In this document: one piece after another, positions 1-8,360 of the stretch
How the letters are laid out: every line of letters starts with the position of its first letter
Numbering within the stretch: position 1 is the stretch's first letter
NCBI GenBank assembly: GCA_027484825.1
Contig: JAIXSE010000035.1
Span: 62,001-126,000 of the forward strand
Reading direction: 5' to 3'
DNA from: Rubrivivax sp.
GTDB lineage: Bacteria; Pseudomonadota; Gammaproteobacteria; Burkholderiales; Burkholderiaceae_C
DNA length: 64,000 bases
Program-made: the position numbers and the translations under genes
The notes under the pieces: generated by a model
What the model was told of the DNA's origin: nothing
Database searches by the model: none
The model's input: the letters and a program-made list of their open reading frames with translations, nothing else

Positions 1-65
1 AAGATGCCGCACGCCCGGCCTTCGCCGACTCGCTGCGCCGCGCCGCCGGACATTCCTGGCTGTAA
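1..65 (+). CDS. C-terminal end of an unidentified protein
   Basis: An open frame enters from the left edge and ends at a TAA at 63-65. The 20 visible residues end in AAGHSWL. Codon use (almost all G or C in third position) fits a real gene and a hairpin follows the stop at once. The piece is too short to assign a family. It runs convergent to ureD. Confidence 0.5.
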   Translation, partial: DAARPAFADSLRRAAGHSWL

Positions 66-85
66 GCCCGAAGCGGCCTTCGGGC
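66..85 (+). terminator. Hairpin directly after the first stop codon
   Basis: A perfect inverted repeat, GCCCGAAG-CGGC-CTTCGGGC, begins one base after the TAA of the partial gene. There is no T-run, so it is a weak or Rho-assisted terminator candidate rather than a classical intrinsic one. Confidence 0.45.
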
Positions 86-119
86 CGCTGCAGCCGCCCG
101 GGCGGGGCTTGGTTATTCG

Positions 120-139
120 GATGTGAAATACCTCACATC
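120..139 (-). terminator. Hairpin overlapping the ureD stop codon
   Basis: Inverted repeat GATGTGA-AATACC-TCACATC with seven-base perfect arms. The ureD stop codon (133-135 on the complement) lies in one arm. No T-run follows on the minus strand. It may protect or end the ureD transcript, or be a protein-binding palindrome. Confidence 0.35.
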
Positions 140-984
140 GACCACAGGCGCGGAACCTGGGCCGGGAGGCCCCACAAGGTCTGCCGCCAAGCGGACCAGC
201 AGGCCCGCAGCAGCTGGGCCACCGGCTCCACCACCGGACCGACGGCCCGCACCACCAGGACGCGGTCCTGTGCCGCTGTCGCGCCTGCCAGTCTTTGCAG
301 CGGATCGGCCTCGATGACGGCACGCACGGCCTCCAGACCCTGCTCGCGCCGGTCCCGCGCCATCGCATCGCCGGCGGCAAAGATCAGCGTGCCCAGGCAG
401 CGCTGACCGGACAGGCCGAGCGGCCCGTCCATCAGCACCGCATCCTGCGCATCCAGCACCCCACGCTCCAGCCAGTGGCCCGGCAGCTCCAGATGCTGGG
501 TGAAACGGCCCTGGTCAAATGGCTGCCCCGCACCGGGCAGGCCCAGGGCGGTGATGTCCCAGGCCAGCAGTTCGGCGCCGGGGGCCAGTTCAAACACAGC
601 TTCGTTCAAGGCCTCGCAGCCCGGGTAGGCAATCGCTTCCAGGGGCAGCCATTCCAGCCTCGCACCGGCATCCAGCCGGGCGTGGACCCGCTGGGTGGCG
701 GGCGCGGCCTGCGGGCTGCGATAGAACCGGGTGGCGCCGGGTGTGGTGATGAGCGCGTGGGCCTGCGGGGCCAGCGTCAGGCGGATGTCGAGGGTGTCGC
801 CGCCCACCAGCCCGCTGGGCGGATGCACCAGCACGCTGTGGCACAGGGCGTCCCCTTCCGGATAGAGGCTCTTGAGCAGTCGCAGCGGCCCTTCATGGGC
901 ATGGCTGACCACGCAGCGTCCGCGTTCGACCCGATAGTCGGCACTCAGCCGGGCGAGCCAGGTCTTGTGGGCAAGGGTCTGCAC
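133..984 (-). CDS. ureD: Urease accessory protein UreD
   Basis: UreD (UreH) is a cytoplasmic chaperone that, with UreF and UreG, delivers nickel to apo-urease. The 283-residue length is normal. The conserved core around residues 53-90 is clear: HPPSGLVGGDTL followed by LITTPGATRFYRS. The start is GTG, four bases after the stop of the upstream HD-GYP gene, so both may share a transcript. No urease structural gene or other accessory gene is visible: downstream lies a convergent unrelated frame, upstream a c-di-GMP gene. This is odd because ureD is usually the first gene of ureDABC. Family call is firm; the exact start is less so. Confidence 0.9.
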   Translation of the reverse strand: MQTLAHKTWLARLSADYRVERGRCVVSHAHEGPLRLLKSLYPEGDALCHSVLVHPPSGLVGGDTLDIRLTLAPQAHALITTPGATRFYRSPQAAPATQRVHARLDAGARLEWLPLEAIAYPGCEALNEAVFELAPGAELLAWDITALGLPGAGQPFDQGRFTQHLELPGHWLERGVLDAQDAVLMDGPLGLSGQRCLGTLIFAAGDAMARDRREQGLEAVRAVIEADPLQRLAGATAAQDRVLVVRAVGPVVEPVAQLLRACWSAWRQTLWGLPAQVPRLWSM

Positions 985-988
985 CGGC

Positions 989-2266
989 TCAGGTCGCCGC
1001 TTTTTGCCAGAGTTCGTCCAGGCGCTGGAAGCCCCAGGTGGCCGGGTCCTCGCGGCCGACGATGCGGTCGCCCACGCCGGCGGCGGACAGGTCCAGGATC
1101 TGGGTGGGAATCGGCATCTGCGACTTGGTCGAATAGAAGACCCGCACCCGTGGTGCCGTCAGCGCGGTGGTGTTCTGGTCCAGCACCACGGCCAGACGGC
1201 CGGACTGCAGCTTGACCAGCGTGCCCACCGGATAGATGCCCACGCACTTGACGAAGGCCTGGAACACGCGCGGGTCGAAATGACCATTCCACTGCGCCAT
1301 GCGGGCCAGTGAGGCGGCAGGGTCCCATGCATTCTTGTAGGGACGGTTGGAGGTGATGGCGTCGTACACGTCGCACACCGCGCCCATGCGGGACATCAGC
1401 GTGATCTGCTCGCCCGCCAGCTTGGCCGGGTAGCCGGTGCCGTCCATCTTCTCGTGATGATGCAGGGCCACGTCCAGCGCGGAAGGCGGAACGGACGCGC
1501 CGTCCTTGAGCATTTCATAGCCGCGGGTGGGATGGCCGCGCATGATGGCGAATTCCTCATCCGTCAGCGCGCCGGGCTTGTTCAGCACATCCAGCGGCAT
1601 GGCCATCTTGCCCACGTCGTGCAGCAGACCGGCCAGGCCTGCCTCGCGGGTGGTGGCTTCGTCCAGGCCCAGTTGACGGGCCAGCGACACCATCAGGGCG
1701 CAGACCGCCACCGAATGCATGTAGGTGTAGTCGTCCTTGGTCTTGAGCCGGGCCAGGCTGATCAGGGCCGAGGGATTGCGCACCACCGAGCTGGCCACTT
1801 CCTCGACCAGGGGCAGGCATTGCTCGGCGTCCACCGCCTTGCCCAGACGGGCCTCGTTGAACAGGCTCATCACCGCCTGCTTGGACTTGTTGACCACCTG
1901 CGCGGCCCGCTCGATTTCCTCGCCCATGGTGGCCGGCTGCTTGTCCAGGGACAGGCTGGGGGTGGACTTCACCACGGCTGGGGCTTGCGGGGTGGCGTCG
2001 CTCTCTTCGGCAGGCGCAGAGGCGGGTTCAGGTTCAGCGGCGGGCTCGGGGGCGGGTGTGGCCTCGGGCGCGGACTGACCGACGTCCAGACCCTTGGACG
2101 AATCGATCCAGCAGAACGGCACGCCGCTGGCGAGCAGCGCCTTCACGTCTGCCGGGTCGGTCAGCACGAACTTGGTCTTCCAGAAGGGATGCGACAGCCA
2201 GGACCCTTCCAGGCCCTGCAAATACATTCCTAAAGTGACCTGAGCGGTGGGAATCTTCTTGAGCAT
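989..2266 (-). CDS. HD-GYP domain protein, probable c-di-GMP phosphodiesterase
   Basis: HD-GYP proteins hydrolyse cyclic di-GMP and so promote motility over biofilm. From the ATG at 2266 the protein has 425 residues: an N-terminal DUF3391-like region (about 1-60, starting MLKKIPTAQV), a Pro/Ala/Glu-rich linker (about 65-105), and the HD-GYP domain. Metal and signature residues are intact: LLHDVGK (H216, D217), HHE at 270-272 and DGTGYP at 275-280. There is no membrane segment or receiver domain, so it is soluble. A GTG-started extension to 2410 is open but encodes Arg/Gly-rich sequence overlapping a terminator, so I reject it. Another c-di-GMP gene (GGDEF) lies at 30.4 kb. Confidence 0.9.
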   Translation of the reverse strand: MLKKIPTAQVTLGMYLQGLEGSWLSHPFWKTKFVLTDPADVKALLASGVPFCWIDSSKGLDVGQSAPEATPAPEPAAEPEPASAPAEESDATPQAPAVVKSTPSLSLDKQPATMGEEIERAAQVVNKSKQAVMSLFNEARLGKAVDAEQCLPLVEEVASSVVRNPSALISLARLKTKDDYTYMHSVAVCALMVSLARQLGLDEATTREAGLAGLLHDVGKMAMPLDVLNKPGALTDEEFAIMRGHPTRGYEMLKDGASVPPSALDVALHHHEKMDGTGYPAKLAGEQITLMSRMGAVCDVYDAITSNRPYKNAWDPAASLARMAQWNGHFDPRVFQAFVKCVGIYPVGTLVKLQSGRLAVVLDQNTTALTAPRVRVFYSTKSQMPIPTQILDLSAAGVGDRIVGREDPATWGFQRLDELWQKAAT

Positions 2267-2348
2267 GGGAGGCTTGGACCAAGGCAGCACAGTATGGCGC
2301 CCTCCTCGCGAAGCGCCCCCAAAAGACCTAGAAAAACGGAATGACCGC

Positions 2349-2374
2349 AAAAAAAAACCGCCCGTCGAGGGCGG
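2349..2374 (-). terminator. Intrinsic terminator after the cytochrome c gene
   Basis: Read on the minus strand: CCGCCC-TCGAC-GGGCGG followed by nine T. It lies 65 bases past the cytochrome c stop codon and ahead of the HD-GYP start, so it separates the two transcripts. Confidence 0.85.
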
Positions 2375-2438
2375 CTCTTGTCGGCCAGGCTCCCGAGGGG
2401 CGTCTTCCACCCATCGGTAAATTTAGCCGAAATCAGGG

Positions 2439-3131
2439 TCAGCGAAATTTCGACTGAGGAACAGTTCGAAGTTCACCCGGCAAGCTTGCCAAATATTTCC
2501 CCAAAGCCTTCAGTTCAGCGTGACTGAATTGCTTCACCTGGGCGGCCATGATGGCGTTGCCGCGACCGACATACGGGTTGCCTTCGGTCTGATAGGCCTT
2601 GAGGGCGGCGTAGAGGTAGTCGGGATGCTGGCCGGCGATCTTCGGATAGGTGCCGTCGATCGGTTTGCTGAAGTTGGCACCGTGACAGCTGGCGCAGTTG
2701 CCTTTGTCGAGCAGCGCCTTGATGTCGGCGCTTGGTGTCACCGTCTCGGGGACGGCGGGCACCTGGGCCTGCTTCTCGTAATAGGCCGAGATGTCGGTGA
2801 TGTCCTGGTCGGTGAGCGACTGGGCGATGCCCCGCATCGTGGGATGCTTTCGCTCGCCTTTGGCATAGGCATTGAGGGCCGCGGCCAGGTACTTGCTGTT
2901 CTGGCCGGCAATCATCGGGACCTTGTACACCTCGGGGAAGGTGCCCTGGTATCCCGGAATGCCGTGGCAGCCAATGCACATGGCCACCTTGCTCTCGATC
3001 GGCACGGACTTGCCGGCCTGAGCGGGGGATGACGAGGATGCACTGGTCTGAGCCGCAACAACAAAAGCACTTCCAGCCAGCATCAACGCAACGGATGTCT
3101 GCAGTTGTCTTCTCATGCTTCCCATCTTCAT
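2439..3131 (-). CDS. Diheme cytochrome c (cytochrome c4-like)
   Basis: A periplasmic electron carrier, probably feeding a terminal oxidase. The 230-residue protein has an N-terminal signal sequence (hydrophobic stretch about 13-27) and two class I cytochrome c domains, each with a CxxCH heme site: CIGCH at 52-56 and CASCH at 146-150. Each domain has a downstream methionine that can be the axial ligand (for example HPTMRG near 97-102). Start choice is open: ATGs at 3131, 3125 and 3116 are all in frame, and the last gives the neatest signal peptide (MRRQLQTS). None has a strong ribosome site. It is divergent from moxR with a palindrome between them and ends at a clear terminator. Confidence 0.9.
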   Translation of the reverse strand: MKMGSMRRQLQTSVALMLAGSAFVVAAQTSASSSSPAQAGKSVPIESKVAMCIGCHGIPGYQGTFPEVYKVPMIAGQNSKYLAAALNAYAKGERKHPTMRGIAQSLTDQDITDISAYYEKQAQVPAVPETVTPSADIKALLDKGNCASCHGANFSKPIDGTYPKIAGQHPDYLYAALKAYQTEGNPYVGRGNAIMAAQVKQFSHAELKALGKYLASLPGELRTVPQSKFR

Positions 3132-3150
3132 CGATTTGGGGCGGGCCGAT

Positions 3151-3168
3151 TATAGGGGGGCCCCTATA
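3151..3168. promoter_or_regulatory. Palindrome between the divergent cytochrome c and moxR genes
   Basis: TATAGGGG-GG-CCCCTATA, perfect eight-base arms, in the 72-base gap between two divergent start codons. The TATA-type ends could form part of -10 elements in both directions. An operator for a dimeric regulator is plausible, but I do not recognise the motif. Confidence 0.4.
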
Positions 3169-3203
3169 TACTGGTTTTCACTCTCTGCGCTAGACACCTG
3201 CCC

Positions 3204-4046
3204 ATGAAATTCCAAGGCACCCAGGATTACGTCGCCACTCCGGACCTGATGCTGGCCGTCAATGCGGCCATCACGCTGCAGCGGCCGCTGCTGGTCAAGG
3301 GGGAGCCGGGCACCGGCAAAACGCTGCTGGCGGAGGAAGTGGCCCGGGCGCTGAACCTGCCGCTGCTGCAATGGCATGTGAAGAGCACCACCAAGGCCCA
3401 GCAGGGTCTTTATGAATATGACGCCGTCAGCCGCCTGCGGGACAGCCAGCTGGGGGACGACAAGGTCCGGGACATTGGCAACTACATCGTCCAGGGCACG
3501 CTCTGGCAGGCCTTTACCTCGGACACACCAGTGGCTCTCCTGATCGACGAGATCGACAAGGCCGACATTGAATTCCCCAATGACCTGCTGCGCGAGCTGG
3601 ACCGGATGGAGTTCTATGTGTATGAGACCCGCCAATGGGTCCGCGCCAAACATCGTCCGCTGGTCTTCATCACCTCCAACAATGAGAAAGAGCTGCCCGA
3701 CGCCTTTTTGCGCCGCTGCTTCTTCCACTACATCAAATTCCCGGAGCCGGACACGATGCAGGCCATCGTGGACGTGCATTTCCCAGAGCTCAAGAAAGAG
3801 TTGCTGGCTGCTGCGCTCAAGACCTTCTATGACGTGCGCAAGCTGCCGGGCCTGAAGAAGAAGCCCAGCACCTCGGAGCTGATCGACTGGCTGCGCCTGC
3901 TGCTGGCGGAGGACATTCCGCTGGAAGCGTTGCAGACGCAGGACGAGACGGTGGCCATTCCGCCGCTGGTCGGTGCGCTGCTGAAAAACGAGCAGGACCT
4001 GACCCTGTTCGAGAAGCTGGTCTACATGCAGAGCCGCAACCGCTGA
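3204..4046 (+). CDS. MoxR-family AAA+ ATPase
   Basis: MoxR ATPases act as chaperones that mature or insert cofactors into partner complexes, usually with a von Willebrand A protein. The 280-residue length is typical. The Walker A motif GEPGTGKT is at 33-40 and Walker B LLIDE at 112-116, followed by the sensor-type stretch FITSNNEKELPDAFLRRC. The stop codon overlaps the start of the GNAT gene by one base (TGATG), so they are co-transcribed. The vWA partner expected next to it lies 3.1 kb downstream (7179-8360), separated by the GNAT and S9 peptidase genes. Confidence 0.93.
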   Translation: MKFQGTQDYVATPDLMLAVNAAITLQRPLLVKGEPGTGKTLLAEEVARALNLPLLQWHVKSTTKAQQGLYEYDAVSRLRDSQLGDDKVRDIGNYIVQGTLWQAFTSDTPVALLIDEIDKADIEFPNDLLRELDRMEFYVYETRQWVRAKHRPLVFITSNNEKELPDAFLRRCFFHYIKFPEPDTMQAIVDVHFPELKKELLAAALKTFYDVRKLPGLKKKPSTSELIDWLRLLLAEDIPLEALQTQDETVAIPPLVGALLKNEQDLTLFEKLVYMQSRNR

Positions 4047-4663
4047 TGATGCCAACGCCTGCCAACCCTTATGTGGCCCCGGTGACATTGACCGGCACTC
4101 ATGCCCGGCTGGAGCCCTTGTCGCACCAGCACCTGGACGGTCTGACCGAGGCGGTCCGCGATGGGGGCCTGCACTCGCTCTGGTACACGTCGGTACCGGC
4201 CCCTGAGCGCATGGCGGAAGAGATTGACCGTCGGCTGCGCCTGCGCGAGGCGGGTGAATGGAATCCCTTCACCGCCTTTGATGCGCAGGGCCGCGTGGCG
4301 GGCATGACGAGCTACTTGCACATTGACGCCCAACATGGCCGGGTGGAGATTGGGGCCACCTGGACCCGGGCCAGTTGCCATCGCAGTGCGCTCAACACTC
4401 AATGCAAGCTGTTGCTGCTCCAGCATGCGTTCGAGACGCTGGGCTGCATCGCGGTGGAACTGCGCACGCACCGGCTAAACCAACAGAGCCGCCGCGCCAT
4501 CGAGCGCCTGGGCGCGCAGTTGGACGGCATTCTGCGGGCCCACCAGCGGCTGCCCGATGGCAGCTTGCGGGACACCTGCGTCTACAGCATCACGGCCACG
4601 GAATGGCCGACCATTCGCAACCATCTCCAGTGGCAACTGGACAAACCCCGAAACGCCGCCTGA
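4046..4663 (+). CDS. GNAT-family N-acetyltransferase (RimJ/RimL type)
   Basis: Transfers an acetyl group from acetyl-CoA to an amino group, most likely a protein N-terminus or small amine; the substrate cannot be told from sequence. The 205-residue protein shows the RimJ/RimL pattern: VTLTGTHARLEPLS at the N-terminus, a central EIGATWTR strand, and ELRTHRLNQQSRRAIERLGA, where the asparagine and following helix are conserved in the family. Its start overlaps the moxR stop and its own stop overlaps the start of the S9 peptidase (TGATG), making a tight three-gene unit. Confidence 0.88.
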   Translation: MMPTPANPYVAPVTLTGTHARLEPLSHQHLDGLTEAVRDGGLHSLWYTSVPAPERMAEEIDRRLRLREAGEWNPFTAFDAQGRVAGMTSYLHIDAQHGRVEIGATWTRASCHRSALNTQCKLLLLQHAFETLGCIAVELRTHRLNQQSRRAIERLGAQLDGILRAHQRLPDGSLRDTCVYSITATEWPTIRNHLQWQLDKPRNAA

Positions 4664-6729
4664 TGCCCACTGTGAAGAAGACTGCCGCAAGCCCCAAGAA
4701 GAACAACAGCGGCGCCTCCGCGGCCAAAGGCCTGGACGTGACGGCGCTGTGGGCCATGGACCGTGTCGGGGCGCCCAGCCTGTCTCCGGACGGTGCGCAG
4801 GCTGTGGTGCCGGTCACCCGCTACAACCTGGACAAGAACAGCGGCAGCAGCTCCTTGTGGCTGCTGTCGACGCTGGGCGGATCGCCGCGCCGTCTGACGC
4901 AGGCGGGCGACAAGGACGGGCAGCCGCAATGGAGCCCGACCGGCAATGACATCGCGTTCATTGCCCGACGCGACCAGGCGGGTGACCAGGACCATGCGCC
5001 GCAGCTCTACCTCATTCCCCCGGACGGTGGCGAGGCTCGGCGGGTGACGCAACTGCCCTTTGGCGTTGAATCCTTCAAATGGTTCCCGGACGGTCGGCGC
5101 ATTGCGTTGGTCTCGTGGGTGGACCCGACGCGCAAGGGGGCGGCCGGACAGCAGGCCCGTCGCCAGGCCGACAAGGACCGCAAGGCCACGGGTTACGTCA
5201 CCGAAGAAGCGCTCTACCGTTTCTGGGACCATTCTCTGCCGATGGGCCGCGTGCCGCATCTGCATGTGCTGGACCTGGACAGCGGCCGCATCCGCGACCT
5301 CTTCGAGGGCACGGACTTCGAACTGAGCCGCTCCGAGCCGGACGCCACCACTTTCGACATCTCTCCGGACGGGCGGCGCATTGCGTTCAGCTTCGACCCG
5401 GCGCCGACCAAGATCCTGGACTACCGCAACGCGCTGGCCGAGATTGACGTTCGCAGCGGGCGTGTGCAGGTGCTGCTGCAGGATTCGGACTGGGACTTTT
5501 CTGCCCCGTGCTACAGCCATGCCGGCCACCACCTGGCCTTTCTGGCGAGTCACCAGGGTCTCAAGCACACCATGCCGCACTGGCTTGCGGTGCTGGACAC
5601 ACACGGCAACTGGGCGGTCCTTTCCGAGGACTGGGACCATGATGTCGAGGGGCCGCTGCGCTGGGACGAAGACGACCTGGGGGTGCTGTGCCTGGCGGAA
5701 GACCGCGGCCGCCGCCACCTGTGGCGCTTCGACGTCAAGACGCTGACGGCCTTCATCCTCTTCGAGGGCGGCCATGCGGGCGCCTTTGCGCTGGAAGCTG
5801 GCACCTTGGTGGTCCAGCATGACAGCGTCGCCTTCCCGCCGCGCGTCTCAGTGGTGGAGCGCGAAGGCGAAGCTGACGAACAGCAACTGCGCCGCATCGA
5901 CAGCTTCAACGACGAGCCGCTTGCCCAGCACCGCATCGGCCGCCACGAGGAAGTCTGGTTCGATGGCGCGCAGGGTGACGCCGTGCAGATGTGGCTGATC
6001 TACCCGCCGGGCTTTGAGCCTCGCAAGAAGCATCCGCTGATGCATGTCATCCACGGCGGCCCGCACACGGCCTTTGGTGACAGCTGGCACTGGCGCTGGA
6101 ATCATCAGGTCATGGCGGCGCAGGGCTATGTTGTGGCCTGCGTCAACTATCACGGCTCCTCCAGTTTCGGCCAGGCCTTCCTCGACTCCATCACGCACCG
6201 CTGGGGCGAACTGGAACTTCAGGACATTGAAGCAGCCACCGACCTGCTGCTCAAGCGGCCCTGGGCGGACCGGCGCCGTGTCTTCGCCACGGGCGGCAGC
6301 TATGGCGGCTACATGGTGGCCTGGATGAATGGGCATGTTGAACCGGGCCGCTATCAGGCCTATGTCTGCCATGCGGGCTGCTACGACTGGCAGGCCATGT
6401 TTGCCAATGATGCCTACCACTGGCACGCCAAGGAGCTGGGTGCAGCTTACTGGGACCAGCCCGAGCGTGTGGCGGCGCAAAGTCCGCACAGCTTTGCCCG
6501 GCACTTCAGTACGCCGACGCTGGTCATTCACGGCCAGATGGACTACCGGGTGCCGGATGCGCAGGGGCTGGCTTACTACAACACGCTGAAGGCGCGCGGG
6601 GTGGATGCGCGGTTGCTGTGGTTCCCGGACGAGAACCACTGGATTCTCAAGCCGCAGAACAGTCTGCTCTGGTACCAGGAATTCTTCGACTGGTTGAAGC
6701 GTTACGACAGGAAGCCGAAGAAGTCTTGA
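4663..6729 (+). CDS. S9 family prolyl oligopeptidase / acylaminoacyl-peptidase
   Basis: A serine peptidase that cleaves short peptides, probably cytoplasmic because no signal peptide is seen. The 688-residue protein has an N-terminal beta-propeller (about 20-400, with WD-like repeats such as SPDGAQAVVP and SPDGRRIAFS) and a C-terminal alpha/beta hydrolase domain. The catalytic triad is visible: Ser546 in GGSYGGYM, Asp627 in HGQMDYRVP and His659 in DENHWILKP. The start is the ATG overlapping the GNAT stop; the open frame upstream of it is a shadow of the GNAT gene. No T-run terminator follows. A long structured non-coding stretch begins about 200 bases downstream. Confidence 0.93.
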   Translation: MPTVKKTAASPKKNNSGASAAKGLDVTALWAMDRVGAPSLSPDGAQAVVPVTRYNLDKNSGSSSLWLLSTLGGSPRRLTQAGDKDGQPQWSPTGNDIAFIARRDQAGDQDHAPQLYLIPPDGGEARRVTQLPFGVESFKWFPDGRRIALVSWVDPTRKGAAGQQARRQADKDRKATGYVTEEALYRFWDHSLPMGRVPHLHVLDLDSGRIRDLFEGTDFELSRSEPDATTFDISPDGRRIAFSFDPAPTKILDYRNALAEIDVRSGRVQVLLQDSDWDFSAPCYSHAGHHLAFLASHQGLKHTMPHWLAVLDTHGNWAVLSEDWDHDVEGPLRWDEDDLGVLCLAEDRGRRHLWRFDVKTLTAFILFEGGHAGAFALEAGTLVVQHDSVAFPPRVSVVEREGEADEQQLRRIDSFNDEPLAQHRIGRHEEVWFDGAQGDAVQMWLIYPPGFEPRKKHPLMHVIHGGPHTAFGDSWHWRWNHQVMAAQGYVVACVNYHGSSSFGQAFLDSITHRWGELELQDIEAATDLLLKRPWADRRRVFATGGSYGGYMVAWMNGHVEPGRYQAYVCHAGCYDWQAMFANDAYHWHAKELGAAYWDQPERVAAQSPHSFARHFSTPTLVIHGQMDYRVPDAQGLAYYNTLKARGVDARLLWFPDENHWILKPQNSLLWYQEFFDWLKRYDRKPKKS

Positions 6730-6939
6730 TGGTAAGACCTCTGGCGGAGTCCCACCGACTACGGCGGACTACGACGGACGCTCAAGGACGATGGCAGTGA
6801 ACAGCGCTTTTGGTTGCGCCTGTTTCACCCGCACGACTGTTTGGTCTTGAATGGAAGAAGGGTCCGTGCCACTCAACGTCTGAAGCGCGCTCACCCGTTG
6901 CACACCACCCATTCCGTCTAAGTCCTGGGTGTGTCGGAA

Positions 6940-7106
6940 GCGGCCTGGGGCCAAGGGGATCTTCGTAAGTCAAGGAATGAATGGCTGGCGAAGCCAGACA
7001 GAAGGGACTGAGCTCGGACACAAACAGTCCGGTGGACTGTTTGTGCCTAGCGAAGGCCAGGGTCCCTGACCCTGGCATGGAGAAAATCCCCTTGGCCCCA
7101 GGCCGC
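6940..7106. repeat. Nested inverted-repeat element in the S9 peptidase-vWA gap
   Basis: The 449-base gap 6730-7178 holds no convincing gene but strong structure. An outer 21-base perfect inverted repeat pairs 6940-6960 (starts GCGGCCTGGGGCC) with 7086-7106. Inside it are three perfect hairpins: CTGGC-GAA-GCCAG (6985-6997), CACAAACAGTCC-GGT-GGACTGTTTGTG (7019-7045) and GCCAGGGTC-CCT-GACCCTGGC (7056-7076). A 12-base direct repeat, CCCTGGCATGGA, occurs at 7070-7081 and 7130-7141. The nesting suggests a folded RNA or a mobile palindromic repeat. I saw no second copy in the window. Confidence 0.75.
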
Positions 7107-7178
7107 TGACCGCTCCCCATCCCCGCCTCCCCTGGCATGGATAATGCCCTGACGACCTGCAGTCCAGAGGGGAGGCCC

Positions 7179-8360
7179 ATGCTGATCCAGTTCTTCTACA
7201 CCTTACGCGCCGCCAGGCTCCCGGTCTCCGTCAAGGAGTACCTGACCCTGCTCGAAGCCTTGCGCGCTGGTGTGCTGGACGATGACGGCGGCCCCACGGT
7301 GGACAAGTTTTATGCCTTGTCCCGCACCACCCTGGTCAAGGACGAAGCGCTGTTTGACAAGTTTGACCGCGCCTTCGCCGCCTACTTCAAGGGTGTCGAA
7401 CTCATCACCGACCTCGTCCGCACCCTCCCGCAGGACTGGCTCACCCGCCAGCTCGAGCGCGAGCTCACCCCTGAGCAACTTGCACAGCTCAAGGCCATGG
7501 ACTGGGACGAACTCATGGACACCCTGCGCCAGCGACTGCAGGAACAGAATGAACGCCATGAAGGCGGCAACCGCTGGATCGGCACTGGCGGCACCAGCCC
7601 GTTTGGCAATGGTGGCGTCAACCCGCGTGGCGTGCGCATCGGCGGCCCTGGCGGACAGCGTAGCGCGGTCAAGGTCTGGGAACAGCGCGCCTACAAAGAT
7701 TATGACGACCAGATCGAGCTGGGCACCCGCAACATCAAGGTGGCCCTGCGCCGACTTCGCCGCTTCGCCCGCGAGGGCTCGGAGCTGGAACTCGACCTGG
7801 ACGACACCATCCACAAGACCGCGGCCAATGCCGGCATGCTGGACATCCGCATGGTGCCGGAGCGCCACAACAAGGTGAAGTTATTGTTGCTCATGGATGT
7901 GGGCGGCACCATGGACGAGCATGTCCACCGCGTGGAAGAACTCTTCTCTGCGGTCAAAAGCGAGTTCAAACACCTGGAGTTTTTTTACTTCCACAACTGC
8001 GTCTACGACCACGTGTGGCGCAACAACCGTCGCCGGTTCAGTGAGAAGACCTCCACCTGGGATCTCATCCACAAATACAACCGGGATTACAAGCTGATTT
8101 TCGTCGGTGACGCCACCATGAGCCCCTACGAGATTTTGCAGCCCGGCGGCAGCGTGGAATACAACAACGAGGAAGCCGGTGCGCAATGGCTGCAGCGGCT
8201 GACCCAAGCCTTCCCCAAACACGTATGGATCAATCCCGAGCCGGCGGGTGTGTGGCAGTACCGCCAGAGCATCGCGCTGATCCAGCAGCTCATGCAGCAG
8301 CGCATGATGCCGCTGAGCATGAGTGGCCTGGAACAGGCGATGCGCGTACTCAACCGATGA
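7179..8360 (+). CDS. vWA domain protein, CoxE-like
   Basis: Von Willebrand A proteins of this kind partner MoxR ATPases. The 393-residue protein begins at an ATG preceded by GGGGAGG; an in-frame ATG at 7137 lacks such a site and lies in the structured element. The N-terminal half (about 1-130) is helical and charged, then a Gly-rich segment, then the CoxE/vWA domain. The expected metal site is degenerate: LLLLMDVGGTM has Asp240 but Gly instead of the first Ser of DxSxS. Basic clusters (RRLRRFAREG) precede it. The stop overlaps the tamA start (ATGA). Confidence 0.88.
   Translation: MLIQFFYTLRAARLPVSVKEYLTLLEALRAGVLDDDGGPTVDKFYALSRTTLVKDEALFDKFDRAFAAYFKGVELITDLVRTLPQDWLTRQLERELTPEQLAQLKAMDWDELMDTLRQRLQEQNERHEGGNRWIGTGGTSPFGNGGVNPRGVRIGGPGGQRSAVKVWEQRAYKDYDDQIELGTRNIKVALRRLRRFAREGSELELDLDDTIHKTAANAGMLDIRMVPERHNKVKLLLLMDVGGTMDEHVHRVEELFSAVKSEFKHLEFFYFHNCVYDHVWRNNRRRFSEKTSTWDLIHKYNRDYKLIFVGDATMSPYEILQPGGSVEYNNEEAGAQWLQRLTQAFPKHVWINPEPAGVWQYRQSIALIQQLMQQRMMPLSMSGLEQAMRVLNR

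Noticed and set aside
6782-7180. 132-codon minus-strand frame across the structured element
   Set aside because: It spans the inverted repeats, lacks domains and a ribosome site; the palindromes explain the region better.
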